From: Branchiostoma belcheri
Lineage: Eukaryota > Chordata > Leptocardii > Amphioxiformes > Branchiostomatidae
Reading direction: 5' to 3'
NCBI RefSeq assembly: GCF_001625305.1
Contig: NW_017802935.1
Location: 1,735,567 to 1,799,566, forward strand
DNA: 64,000 nucleotides
Shown here: positions 1 to 10,900 of the stretch, one piece after another
Layout of the letters: each line of letters begins with the position of its first letter
Numbering within the stretch: position 1 is the first letter of the stretch
Program-made: the position numbers and the translations under genes
The notes under the pieces: model-generated
Told to the model about the DNA's origin: nothing
The model's input: only the letters and a program-made list of their open reading frames with translations
Databases searched by the model: none

Positions 1-884
1 AGGAAAACTTGAACATGACTGTCTTCACTCCATAAAACCAAGTGCACCAAGTAGACATAAACCTGGTCCTCAGGCTTTCCTCGTTGTGCTTAGTTTCTTC
101 TTCTTTGCCAAACAGTGACCTCTGATCTGGTCTGACCTGAACTAGACCATATGGCACCATGGTAACTGGTGTTGAGGTACATCATGTTGCAATTTTATAG
201 TAGGAGGGATTTAGACTCCTGTCACTGTATATGTGAAAATGAGTAAGAATTGACAGAGCAGACCATATGCGAAGGTAAACATTATGCATTTGCTTTACAA
301 ATGTTACTTTTCTAGTTTTCATTACATTTTTTCCTGTTCAGGATATTTTGTTAAACGTCCGAACCAACAAATCAAATAGGAGTGGCCTTGGGAATAAGGA
401 ATACATGTAGGTTTCAGATTTGTCCTTGGGGTTTGTGTCCCATATCCTAGTATAAGAACCTCCTAGTAGGCACCAAGCTCTCTCTCTGTGCCAGCAACTT
501 CAGTTGTTGTCACCATGGATGCTTGCTGATAACCTGGATGTCAGACTCAGACCCATATCATGGAGAAAGTGAAACAAATTCAATTGGTATGAGTCGGACT
601 ATGACCTTGGTAATAAGGAATAGGTTTCAGCATTGTCCTTGGCACTTGTGTGAGGGCCTGCATGGGGGGGTGTGGGGGGTTGTGATTATGAATTGCGCAA
701 AATTTTCGCCGCCGATTAGGAATCACGTTCAAGTCTCATAGAGCTGATTACGACTTTATGCTTTGCTGCTAATGTACTAATTATGAATTATGTTGATTTT
801 TGGGGAGGCTGCCTACGGATTATGAAGGCTACTAAAAGGCCTGATTACGCCTTAATTAAGAAGAAGGGCATGCAGGCCCCCTTG
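1..884. other. no gene recognised; diverged direct repeats
   Basis: No exon is supported here. Short direct repeats are visible: an 'AATAAGGAATA' context occurs near 390 and again near 610, and 'TTGTGTCCC' followed by 'ATCCTAGTAT' occurs near 435 and again near 1122, just after the MITE at 885-1115. This suggests a local duplication later invaded by elements. The stretch may be intron or upstream flank of the LRR gene that begins at 4234. Confidence 0.5.
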
Positions 885-1115
885 TAGCCTGGGTGCCAGC
901 CCCTACCGCGAATGAGAGATAATCCTTTCAGTCAGGGAAGCCACACGTCCCGCAAACTCCGATTTGGCGCCCTGGCTCTAATTATCTCTTCGTGAAAGAT
1001 AAAGGGTTTTGGGCAGCAGCCTGGGTTTGGGTGGCGGATACTGTAGCGGACATTGGGGCTTCTCCCCACAAAAAAATTTATCGCTTATGAACGCCAGCGT
1101 CTGGCACCCAGGCTA
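885..1115. mobile_element. MITE, TAGCCTGG family, copy 1, 9-bp TSD
   Basis: The element opens with TAGCCTGGGTGCCAG and closes with the exact reverse complement CTGGCACCCAGGCTA. It is flanked by a perfect 9-bp direct repeat, GCCCCCTTG, at 876-884 and 1116-1124. It is 231 bp and has no coding capacity. A 9-bp target duplication is known for Mutator-like and some other DNA transposons; the superfamily is not decided here. The foldback at 1866-1974 has nearly the same ends and is a second copy of the family. Confidence 0.85.
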
Positions 1116-1369
1116 GCCCCCTTGTGTCCCAAATCCTAGTATCATTGGGTGTGGTCCAGTAGTTGGCCTTTTGATGACCCAGCCTGAGAGAAGATGGGTG
1201 ACCTTTGACAGTTGAAGCCATCCTGATGTTACATGTATGTTTTGAGACAGTAACAAGGAGTCGGGTTTCACTTCCTGGACTCATTGATTGAGAGTTTGTC
1301 TACTCTAGCTCCAAGCAGAGGTTGGTGGGGAAGGTGTGTGACCTAAATTCTGATCATAATATGCCCCAT

Positions 1370-2275
1370 TTTCTGCCAATATCCCAAGAAAATTTTACCA
1401 TATAGATGCCTGTAAAAAGCCCTGAACAGTCCGGCATCCAGGCTAAGCAGCAATAGTACCAGGCAGTAAGCTTAGTTAGTACTTGGTGAACAGCAGAAGT
1501 TTCCCCAGATTGACCAGGTTCTGAGCAGTGCTAGTTAGAGTTGATTAAAAGCTCCTCAGGTCCAGGGCCAATGTATCCAAAGGGAATTTTATCATAGATA
1601 CATGTACCTTGTCCTGTACACTCTATAAAGCCTTGACAACAGTCTGGCATCCAGGCTAAGCAGCAATAGTACCAGGCAGCAAGCTAAGGTAAACTATAGC
1701 AGACGTTATCCCAGATTGACGAGGTTCTGATCAGTGGTAATTAGAGTTGATTACTAGTTCCTCAGCTCCAGGGCCAGTATCCAAAGGAAATTTTTACCAC
1801 AAATGCCTGTGTACCCTAAAAAACTCTGACAACAGTCTGGCATCCGGGCTAAGCAGCAATAGTACTAGCCTGGATGCCAGACCCAAAGCACACTGGACAC
1901 AAAATATCTCAGTGTGCAAGGAGAGATATTTTGTGTCCACTGTCCAGTGTGCTTTGGGTCTGGCATCCAGGCTACAATAGTACCAGGCAGCAAGCTAAGG
2001 TGAACTGCAGAAGAAGTTTCCCCAGATTGATGAGGCCCTGAGCAGTCATAATTAGAGTTGATTACTACATGACTTTGTAGTTCCTCAGCTCCAGGGCCAA
2101 TGTATCACACTGAAATTTTACCATAGATGCCTCTAAAACTGCCCTGACAACAGTCTGGCATCCAGGCTAAGCAGCAGCAAGCTAAGGTGAACTGCAGCAG
2201 AAGTTCCCCAGATTGATGAGGCTCTGAGCAGTGGTAATTAGAGTTGATTACTCTGCCCATATCTTATCAGGATTT
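1370..2275. repeat. tandem array, units of about 190-206 bp
   Basis: About four and a half imperfect copies of a unit containing, in order, a 'CCAGATTGA..GAGG' block, 'TTAGAGTTGATTA', 'TCCAGGGCCA', an 'AATTTTACCATAGATGCC' block, and 'GTCTGGCATCCAGGCTAAGC'. The AATTTTA block recurs near 1390, 1580, 1786 and 2110; the last interval returns to about 206 bp once the inserted foldback and its 9-bp duplication are removed. Each unit carries one copy of the end sequence of the TAGCCTGG MITE family, so the unit may have formed around an old insertion. Confidence 0.8.
1866..1974. mobile_element. near-perfect palindromic MITE, TAGCCTGG family, copy 2, 9-bp TSD
   Basis: A 109-bp foldback whose arms begin TAGCCTGGATGCCAGACC and end with the reverse complement; the arms pair almost to the centre, which lies near the GTGTGCAAG loop. 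The 9-bp sequence CAATAGTAC lies directly on both sides (1857-1865 and 1975-1983), so the insertion into the tandem array is recent enough to keep a perfect target duplication. No coding capacity. Confidence 0.9.
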
Positions 2276-2504
2276 ACTCTCCTGGCTGAGCAGCAGAGGA
2301 AGTGAAGCTGACAGGCAGATGGCTCGCTTGTCTGGTCCTGTTCAGGATCAACTTGTCAAGCGGTAGCTCCTCTCATACTCTCCAAGCAGATGCTGACTAA
2401 TAAACTGGTGGATGTACCAACCACTAAGTATCTGATACCAGCCCAGAAAAGAACAATAAATAGTCATGCCTTCAAATATCAGAGTTATCAACCAAGAATA
2501 TTGA

Positions 2505-2745
2505 GGTGTTCAAAATGTGCAAATCATATTTCCTTAGAACTATCGTAGACTGAAACTCGTTGCCACCAAGCACTGTTGGGGAATCATCACTAGAAAGCTT
2601 TAAACAACAGTTACTCCTGCAATTAAATGTGCAAAGATTGAGTGTAACAAGTCGTTCGGTGTGATATAGCTAGCTGCCGCCGTGCCGCGTGCCTGCGAAG
2701 CTGGTGTGTTACGCCGAAGTATACTGATACAGATACAGAGGGTAG
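2505..2745 (+). mobile_element. 3' end of a non-LTR retrotransposon, 5'-truncated
   Basis: The plus strand from about 2520 reads in one frame as RTIVD*NSLPPSTVGESSL followed by ESFKQQLLLQL, the typical C-terminal tail of CR1/jockey-like reverse transcriptase ORFs, with a TGA where Trp is expected. It is followed by a 3' untranslated block (GCCGCGTGCCTGCGAAGCTG type) ending in a GATACAGATACAGA simple repeat, as in families with short tandem tails. The same 3' block occurs at 6670-6786. A dead 5'-truncated copy. Confidence 0.7.
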
Positions 2746-3584
2746 AGGGTCCAAAACACCACCTCTGGCTAATGGATACTGCCTGGCCATGCACTTTGAT
2801 ACTGTCTTTTGCCACCCTAGGATCTGCTTGAAGATTACTCCTATAATAGTAAGTTAAACCACAACTGAATCTCCAAATGAGACATGCTGATCCTCCTGCC
2901 AATTTCTTCAATCTTATCACCTGCCAACCCAGCAGGAGGTGGCAGAGATCCATGATCTGTCTGGTGGCAGGTCTCCTGCACTGTCTGCCTCAATATTTTT
3001 CTTATCAGGCTATAGCAGTGTTCTAGGAGCCCAAATTTTTTCCTCAATTTTGTCCCCTACACTGTCTGCCTGCTTACCATCCTAATCAGGCAATGGTAAA
3101 GGCTACACCTTTGGGACTTCCCAATCAATTGAACAAGAATGGAGGAAGGGTGCAGGACAGGTAGCTGTTAAGCTATTGGTAAATGTCAGTGTGCTGAAGG
3201 TACCATTGCCAAAAGTATTATTGTGAACTTGCATAGGACATTCTGTCACTTAACACTTCTTTATTCAATAAGAAAAGTCAAGTTGCTTGTTGCACAATTT
3301 GTGACAAGGGTAAGAAACTAGCTTCATGTTCAGTGTCATGTACAAAAACAACTGCAGTGACATGCATTCTTGCTAGGTGGCATTACTAAGCTTCACTACC
3401 TGCAAAGGTGTATGTACAATACTTCTACTGATTTTAGTGCTGCTTTGTTGCACAAGTTGTTTACTGGCATGGAAGTATTGTTTTGGGTGGCTGGGCTTTT
3501 TGATATACATGTATGCTGGTAGCATTGTAACTTGTAAGCATCCAAAAATGGTAGTCATATATGCATGTAAGTGTCTGAATAAAA
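2746..3584. other. no gene recognised
   Basis: AT-rich sequence between the retrotransposon tail and a SINE. No exon with a recognisable product and no clear repeat was seen. It could contain a diverged 5' exon of the LRR gene, whose signal-peptide and LRR N-cap exons were not found in the window. Confidence 0.4.
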
Positions 3585-3765
3585 ATAAAGGTAAGGGTAG
3601 TTCAATAAAAAGCCTTTTTGAGGCTGTAGGTGGAGTGAGGAAAGTCGTGTATAGTGCCTTTCCCAAGGACACAACATCCAGCAATGAGGAATGCAGGGGA
3701 TCAAACCCACAACCTCTTGATCTCGGTGGCCACTAGCCTTGCTACTCATCAGCCAATGGAGAAGG
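3585..3765 (-). mobile_element. tRNA-derived SINE-like copy
   Basis: Read on the minus strand, it contains GTGGGTTTGATCCCC, close to a pol III B-box (GGTTCGANTCC). The plus strand carries 'GTGCCTTTCCCAAGGACACA', a block shared with 24375-24600 and in part with 26055-26165. Three related copies in one window support an interspersed SINE family. The A-box and exact ends were not resolved. Confidence 0.55.
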
Positions 3766-3795
3766 CTTCTAAGGATCTAAAAAAAAAAAGATGTC

Positions 3796-4146
3796 CAGGG
3801 CTGGAAATACTGGGTGCATGTGCACCTTAGTGCACCCAAATTTGGAGCTGTGCACCCAATTTTTTTTCTGTGGATGCACCAGTGCACCAAAATATTTTCT
3901 CATGTTTAAAGTAACGTATGTAAAGATGTCTGAATAGTAGTTACAGCATATTCTTAAGATCTAAGAAAAAATAATACAATTATTGTTGTAGTACTTTTCA
4001 GTAATGAAACTGTACATATTTATAGTTTTTGCTGACCTTCTACTTATTTTACCTTATATGGTGCACCTAAAATATTCTTTGTGCACCCAATGTTTTAGGT
4101 TGGGTACACCAGTGCACCTCTTCCCGAAAATAAATTTCTACCCCTG
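3796..4146. mobile_element. MITE with CAGGG-type ends and 5-bp TSD
   Basis: Begins CAGGGCTGGAAATACTGGG and ends AATTTCTACCCCTG, imperfect inverted ends of the CAGGG..TAGAAA type. The pentamer ATGTC lies immediately on both sides (3791-3795 and 4147-4151). The interior is built from repeated GTGCACC / GGTGCAC blocks, so the single strand can fold extensively. CAGGG-like ends with a 5-bp duplication would fit hAT5-type DNA transposons; this placement is an inference. 351 bp, no coding capacity. Confidence 0.75.
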
Positions 4147-4233
4147 ATGTCTATCTTTAAGACTGTGCATCTGTGTAAACAGAGAGGATATTTTTGTTCA
4201 TCAGTTTTAACTATTTTGTGTCTTGTGTTGCAG

Positions 4234-7200
4234 AGACCTGAGATTTAACAAGATAAGGGAGATCCCTCCCGGGGCGTTTGAGGGCCTGCTGTCACTCAAC
4301 ACACTGTGAGTTGGGGATTCCACTTATTCTAGTATGTAAGCCTTAAAGGACAACTCTCATACTTTCACCACCAGGTACCTTAAAACCCTTGTCCTGCGGG
4401 TTGCAGTATACAGTACCATCTATATATAGTGCCCTGTGTATGTACGATTTGGGGGGTGTTTCTCGTGCAACACATCACACCGCATCAAAACGCAACGAAT
4501 GCGGAAGTAACTACACCACCGCAGGGCTAAAAAAGTCAGGGGTCTGTGACCTGATTACGACTTCAAATTATTTGAAAATATTGTGTAAAAAAGTCCATCA
4601 GGACAAGGGTTAAGAGGGCCTCAAGAGGCAGTCTTAGAGTACATCATGAGAGCTGACATTAAAGTCTAACTTGATCTATATGTGACAAGATTGTTGTGTA
4701 TATTTCGGCCTGTAAACACTTTATAACATTCAACTGACAAGTCTGTATTTTGATGTCTTTTAAATCATGAAAGGGTATAAATCGATGGCTTATAATGTTT
4801 TGTTGGGTATTGTAAGCTGAAACAAGTTTTGTAAGTGTTGAGAGGGGATGAGACATGTATGTATAATTTGATATGTGACAACAAGTGTTTTGTTTATGTG
4901 TTATGCCTTTCTTGCAGGCTGCTCAACAATAATGACATCAGAAAAATTCCAAGAGGTGCTTTTCAGGGACTCTCCTCTTTAAAATACTTGTAAGTAACAC
5001 TTGCATGCCCTAACATAAAGAGTATGCAGCAGACATTTGAACTGTCTTGGCATTGTTGATTAGTAGATCTCTGTGATAATTGCAATGCATCTCCTTAAGC
5101 TGCCATCTTCAATAGTGATGAGAGATCTGTTGAGACAAATGGTTTCATTGCGCCACGTGCAGTACCAAACTATGGCAACAGGAGGAGCTGTTGATATGCC
5201 TGTTGATATGATATTTTAACTTGTTGGTCCTGCAGTTCCAATAAGTTGAAATAGAGGGCGCCCATGTATGCAGACAGCACTTGGGGATTTGATTTCATTT
5301 TATTTGATGATCTGGCATGGAGCTTGGTTTATTCGTTTGGCTGTATGAAGTTAGATATCGTTCGTAAATATTGTGTGAATAGTGCTGCATACCTAAACCC
5401 AATTTTAGGTTCAGGTCTGGATTCAAGTCCAGAGGTTTAGGTTCAGTTCTGGACTTGTAAGTCCGTACCTAAACCCATGGCATATACAAAATTGCATGTT
5501 GGGAACCTTGCAATGTTGTCTGGGTGAAACTTTGGCCACATAACATGGAGGCCGGTACTTGACGATGCCCGATGGCAATGTTTTCTTCATTTTGCAGCAA
5601 AGATTTTGCAATCTACGGAAGGTTTTAGGTGGTTTGGAAAGAAAAGGGGCATGTAAAATGGTCTTTTATGATAATAAGTCCGGACTCAGTTCTTGACTTT
5701 TAGGTTTCTTTGGACTTGAACCTAAACATTCTTACAAGTCCGGATCCAAGTCCAGTGAACCGATACGCATCACTATGTGTAACTATTTTTTTTCTTTCTG
5801 TAGGTATCTCTACAAAAACAAAATCAGACACATAGACAGACAAGCCTTCGTAGGACTCTCATCACTAGAGCAACTGTAAGTTTAACAACTTTAAAATAAA
5901 CGTATTTAGTGAGATGTACATGTGTTTTATTTATTTTATTTTATTTATGTACATGTAAGAGTCTAAATGTAAATGGACAACTTGGTACCATAAAAAATGG
6001 GCTTCTGTAGATTTCTGCAGAAGATGTATTGTAATAGTATCTAAATGATCACCTTTCATCTTTAGAAGATAATAATATTATCTTGGACAGAAAATCTAAA
6101 CAGACAGAAAATCTAAACAGAAAGCATTGTTCCAATAGATGGTTGTGCAACGTTAACCTAAGAAGAGAGTAATAAGAGGCAAGTTTTAAGGTTGAATTCC
6201 TGGAACTCCTTTTCTTCAGTCAATTTGAGCTGTCACAAGAGAAAAATGGTACAGATTTGTCGTACTTTTTAGTACTTTTGATACTTTTTTTTGTATTCTT
6301 GATAATAATCATTATACTTTTTTGTATTTTTTTCGTTTCCAGATACATCCATTTCAATGAAATTGAGCAGCTCCTGCCCAACACCTTCAGCAACCTGCCG
6401 TCTCTCGAAAGACTGTAAGTACTGACAACACTCTAGGATATATGTAGCTTTTTGTACAGTGTGCTTACTTTTATTGTAGGTTGTCATACAATTTTGATGC
6501 TGTAGAATTTTCAAGCGAAGTTGCAAGGGTACTTTATTTATTTATTCTTTAATTCAGGCCCCTTGGCCCATATTACAATCAGGAACAGACAGACAGAAGA
6601 TGGAGGCATGATAACAAACACAAGGATAATCAAGCTAGACCTAAAAAATAAAACTACTTAACAACTAAGCGCCGCGTGCCTGCGAAGCTGGTGTGTTACG
6701 CCGAAAGGCGGTTATACCGGCTATACAGATACAGAAGCTGGTGTGTTACGCCGAAAGGCGGTTATACCGGCTATACAGATACAGATACCTCCAGAAGGTG
6801 CTAAGATTGTAGCCATCTGAATGAATGATAGTGTTACATCCCACAAACAATGCCCTCTCAGTTTGCCATCATATGATGATCACACATCTTATGTGACTAC
6901 ATGTATACCACAAAGTTACTGTCATGCATTGAGGCAGTAATGTTTTTAATCTCTCTTTTTTTGTATTTCAGATTTCTCCACAACAACAAGCTTGCAAGAA
7001 TACCAGCCGGGACGTTTTCCAACCTCCACTCACTAAAAAGATTGTAAGTGGCAAAATGTTGTGAATGAGGCAGTTATATGTAAGTTATACAAAATGCATA
7101 GTCGTGTAGCTACTGATTTTGTGAACATATTTTTGCAGTTCCTAGTGTGAAGGTAAAAAATACTTCTTTTATTAGCATGAAAGTTCATCTGAGTTGGTAA

Positions 7201-7822
7201 TTTACATAGTGAAAAGTAAACAGTTACTGTTCTCCAACTCACTCACCAGTCTTCATTTTGGTGAGTAAAACTTTCTTGAGTTGGAGAACAGTTTTATTTT
7301 TCACTACAGAGAACACTCTCTTACCTCTACAGTCCCCTTGTAGGAGACTGGACTCTATTTCCCTGGTGTGTGCAAGGAGCTTTTAATTCATCATTTGATG
7401 TTTAATATCCTTGATGTGTAACTGTCAGCTGGATGCAAACTGCTTTGGCATAAGTCATCTTCTTGAAACTTCTTGTATCTTGAATTTCACTGTGGTTTTG
7501 TCATAAAAGCATCAGAAGTTGTATCTTCAACTATCCCCCTTGTGTAGGAGACTGGACTCTAATGATCTGGTGTGTGACTGCCATTTGATTTGGCTTGCTG
7601 AAATGTTGAAGAAATACAATGTACAATGCAGTGTAGGCAGCAAATCATCAGATAATAGAAAATGTATCTTTTCTGAATTCTTGGTAATCTCTCTTTTGTA
7701 CTTTTATGTCTCCTTTTTATAGGAGACTGGATTCCAATGACTTGGTGTGTGACTGCCAGCTGATGTGGCTAGCTGAGCTGTTAAAGAAGTACAGCTTTTT
7801 GGGCAGCAAATCATCTTCTGGA
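4234..7822 (+). CDS. PXDN: peroxidasin-type LRR exons (partial gene, probably broken)
   Basis: Five exons of exactly 72 bp (4234-4305, 4918-4989, 5804-5875, 6343-6414, 6972-7043), all in the same phase and each one 24-residue leucine-rich repeat: DLRFNKIREIPPGAFEGL, LLNNNDIRKIPRGAFQGL, YLYKNKIRHIDRQAFVGL, YIHFNEIEQLLPNTFSNL, FLHNNKLARIPAGTFSNL. They continue into LRR C-cap exons reading RLDSNDLVCDCHLIWLAEML. Order and wording match the N-terminal LRR block of peroxidasin, the secreted haem peroxidase that makes sulfilimine cross-links in collagen IV. No signal peptide, LRR N-cap, Ig or peroxidase exon was found; the next gene on this strand is CFAP65. The C-cap exon is present in several damaged copies and a CACTA-type element interrupts the last. 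A gene fragment or pseudogene is most likely; a live gene with exons outside the window is possible for the 5' side only. Confidence 0.75.
5380..5775. mobile_element. hAT-like MITE, diverged copy
   Basis: Left end TAGTGCTGCATACCTAAACC resembles the end of the intact element at 52228-52661 (TAGGGCTGCGTACCTAAAC on one strand), and the right end GATACGCATCACTA is its inverted partner. Flanking octamers are TGTGTGAA on the left and TGTGTAAC on the right, an imperfect 8-bp duplication. The interior has repeated 'GGACTTG..AAGTCC' foldback blocks. It lies in the intron between LRR exons 2 and 3. Confidence 0.6.
6670..6786 (+). mobile_element. non-LTR 3' tail, with internal duplication
   Basis: Contains the GCGTGCCTGCGAAGCTGG block seen at 2683-2740, followed by AGCTGGTGTGTTACGCCGAA and a CGGTTATACCGGCTATACAG segment. 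About 50 bp of it is tandemly duplicated, and it ends in GATACAGATAC. It is the 3' terminus of the same retrotransposon family, cut off right after the 3' block. It lies in the intron before LRR exon 5. Confidence 0.65.
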
Positions 7823-7915
7823 AAATGAATCTTTTCTGTACACTCCACTCACTTGGCCATTGCACCTACATTTTTTCTTCTATTATATAGGAGACTGGAC
7901 TACAAAGACTTGCTA
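7344..7915 (+). repeat. four tandem copies of the LRR C-cap exon start
   Basis: The 3' splice site plus GAGACTGGA(C/T)T recurs with exon starts at 7344, 7548, 7723 and 7891. The copy at 7548 reads RLDSNDLVCDCHLIWLAEML, and the copy at 7723 reads RLDSNDLVCDCQLMWLAELL and then meets a stop near 7828. The copy at 7344 loses similarity after about 35 bp. The copy at 7891 reads RLDYKDL and is then interrupted by the CACTA-type element at 7916. Each has a usable acceptor in the same phase, so they could once have been alternative exons or are products of unequal exchange. Confidence 0.75.
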
Positions 7916-10900
7916 CACTACCAGGACCGTAAAATTTAACGAACTTTTCGGTAGCGTGTACACGTACACGGCGAATGCACGATCGTGTGTTCGGCGTGTT
8001 TACGTTTGGGGTGGGCGGGATTTTGGGGGCCAGTAGGGCGGGGAATATTCAGAATATTCATGTTTCAGGCACCGTGTACACGGAATATTCATGAGAATAT
8101 TCATGAAACAGCCCGATTTACGGCAAAAAAACAACAACGCATCGCCGCGCCAAGGCAACTGCGCCGCATGCACAGTGTTTTATTTTGGCAGAGATGACGT
8201 AAATACCGCGTAGAATCCTTTCACATGAACCTAACAACAAAATACAAGTACCATCCAAAACAACTAACACAGTCTACATGATTATTTTGAGCAGGAAGTA
8301 CGATTCTGCTTCCTTTCATCGACCATATCTTTGAGCGACCGCTGGTTTGCGAAGTCCCTCCCACCGGGCGCACGTTCTCATGAACGTCTCCCGCGCCTTT
8401 GACAAATTATGTTTGATATATTAGTAATACACATTTACTGTACCACGCCTGCGGAGGGAAGAAAAAGCAGAAGCCGCTTTGGTAGTTGTATTTGTCATGG
8501 TCTGACACTGATAATACTTGTATGTGTCTTACCACGTTTACAATTTATGCCATTCACATTTTCAAAGTCTCAATATATAAAAAATGCGTATCAGCCCCCC
8601 AAACATAAATTAATCATTCAAAGAAGCAATGAGTCCTTCGCCCACACGGCGTGCACGCGCCGTGCTCACTGCGTATTTACGGTGAGATACTGAACACAAA
8701 GAGTACGTGCAGTAAATGAGTTTATAGGGCGTGGTTTCGCTTTTATAGCAATAATTAGCTATTAGCATTTGTATTATAAAATTACAATGATACTTGTTTT
8801 ATCTTATTTTCATGTATCTGTTGACAATTTGTGGATAATATATGGGGTTATTGGCACAGCGGCTACACGCTGTCTTGGCCGTGGAGCCGAGATTATAGTT
8901 TATTCAGATTCGAGCGAAACAACTCTGGACTAGTTCAAGGAGTTGGAAGAAATGATAGTTGGTGTTTGATTGCTGCAAGGTTGAGAATTAAACAAAAGCC
9001 GGCAGAAAAACTGGCAGACATTTTGTCAGAAAAATGTACGCCAAAAGGAAAGGTCAATGACCGTGCCTAGCGAGTCGAAGTCGGCGGCGTTAAGAATTTT
9101 CTGCAACTGCTATACTAAAGCTATGATTTGATCATGAGCGCTGTGACAAAATTTAAAAAAAATAGCGGGGTTTGATTTCGACACTGTTTGTTCCTGAATA
9201 AAACAGAGCTTGTAGAGCATTACGTGATACGCCTGTGATTTTTACGTCCATGCTTTGGTCAAGTCTCTTCAGTTTAGGCAAGGACTTGGTTTACACTATA
9301 TTCCCACGACTGCACGTAATTGATTGACAGGCGGTTCCCTTTGAAAAAGATGCCGTCGGCGCCCCAGAGTCTGTTCGGTCTACGGGCCGAATAATTCAAT
9401 TATCTGAGCAGCCAATGAGCACTGAGAAAAATGTTTCGTCCATCTTCGCTGTAAAGTCGATCTTCACCGACTATAATCGAGGTTCTACGAAGAATCCCGA
9501 AATTTGTCGAGTGTGTACTGCGGTGTTTTCATGCGCTTGTTGCAGACGACAGGATCGCAAGACAGATGATTTGTGACATTTCAGAACCGAGAAAATCTAC
9601 AAGACACTGATACTGATATTTCTGCATGAAATTAACGAATATTTAATGTACTATGGAAAACGTCAGTCCTTCATTCCGTGAGGCTGAAACAGCAATGTCA
9701 GATTATGAACCAATTATTTCCTGTCGTGGATATTCGCCGTGGATATTCGACACATTCTGGACTATGTACTGTGTGTGCCGCGAGTAAAACTTTCAAGCGA
9801 GTACACAATAGTTCTAGAATTGCAGTGCAGCACCATTCTAGAAGTTTTACAGGGTGAACAGATTTCACTCGATAATACTAGATTGACACTTCATGCGGCC
9901 GGCCCGCAACATGAGAAAAATGTGAGATACCGTAATTAAAAAAAAAAGTAGAGCTGCCGAAAAATGTTACTTACCTGTGAAAATAAGCCAGCTCCCATTG
10001 AAACGCACTGAAATCACCTCTTTTCACATTTTGGGGGACACTACTTACCTGTAAATTATTGCGTAAGATCCGTCGGGTGTGTAAACAACATTCATTTTCA
10101 TTCAACAAAAAATAAGCTGTAGCTGTGATCTGTATAATACTTGAAATAGCGCCCTAGTACTTTCCTTGTTGATACAATCATTCAATCCGAGAACAGGACG
10201 TATTAGTTTGTAACATTTTGTAATGTTTCTGAAACACGAAAAAATGCTGACTAGTTTACTAGTAATTTATTTTCGATACTTATACATGACTTTCCTTTCA
10301 ATAGTACTAGCAAGGAGGTTCAAGTTTTTGTATGAAACGCCTACCAAAAAGGTAGTTATTAGAAGTCATGGTAGTATTACAGACTAACTAATGTTGGGCA
10401 ACCAAACACATACATAAACGTTGCTTAAACAATTCGTCCTTGTTTCTTGCAACCCCCTATGTTTTACCAAGGAGATTTTCGGATGTTGTCGTCATTTTTG
10501 TTCGTGATAACAAAGTAACAAAGAAATAAACTGGGTAACGTGACCCGGCGGATTCAAGTTATACAACTTGCGTATCTGTCACGGGCCGCCACAGAACGCC
10601 GAGAAAAAGCTTTCGAACCGTCGTTTCTGACCAGATTTCTTTTCACAAAATAGAAGAAAGGGGATGTGCATTTGCATCAGGGTGACAAGGATAATTATTT
10701 TTTGTTTGACAATACGCCCGCGTGTTTGACAGTGCATAAGAATAGTGAATAAATTACGGGTTTTCTAAGAGTGGTGCACTTAGTGGTAACAACAACAGAC
10801 ATCTGTGTTTAGAATTTGGTCGATTTCGTATATTCTCTAACTAGTTAAGACGAAGATATTTTTTGCCGAAGGTGAAGAAAAATCTTCTATTCTCCTCAAG

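Noticed and set aside
4234-7043. Slit or generic LRR-Ig gene as the source of the LRR exons
   Set aside because: Exon-by-exon wording (LRFNKIREI, LLNNN, YLYKN, HFN, FLHNN, RLDSN..CDC) follows the peroxidasin LRR block more closely than Slit or other LRR-Ig proteins.
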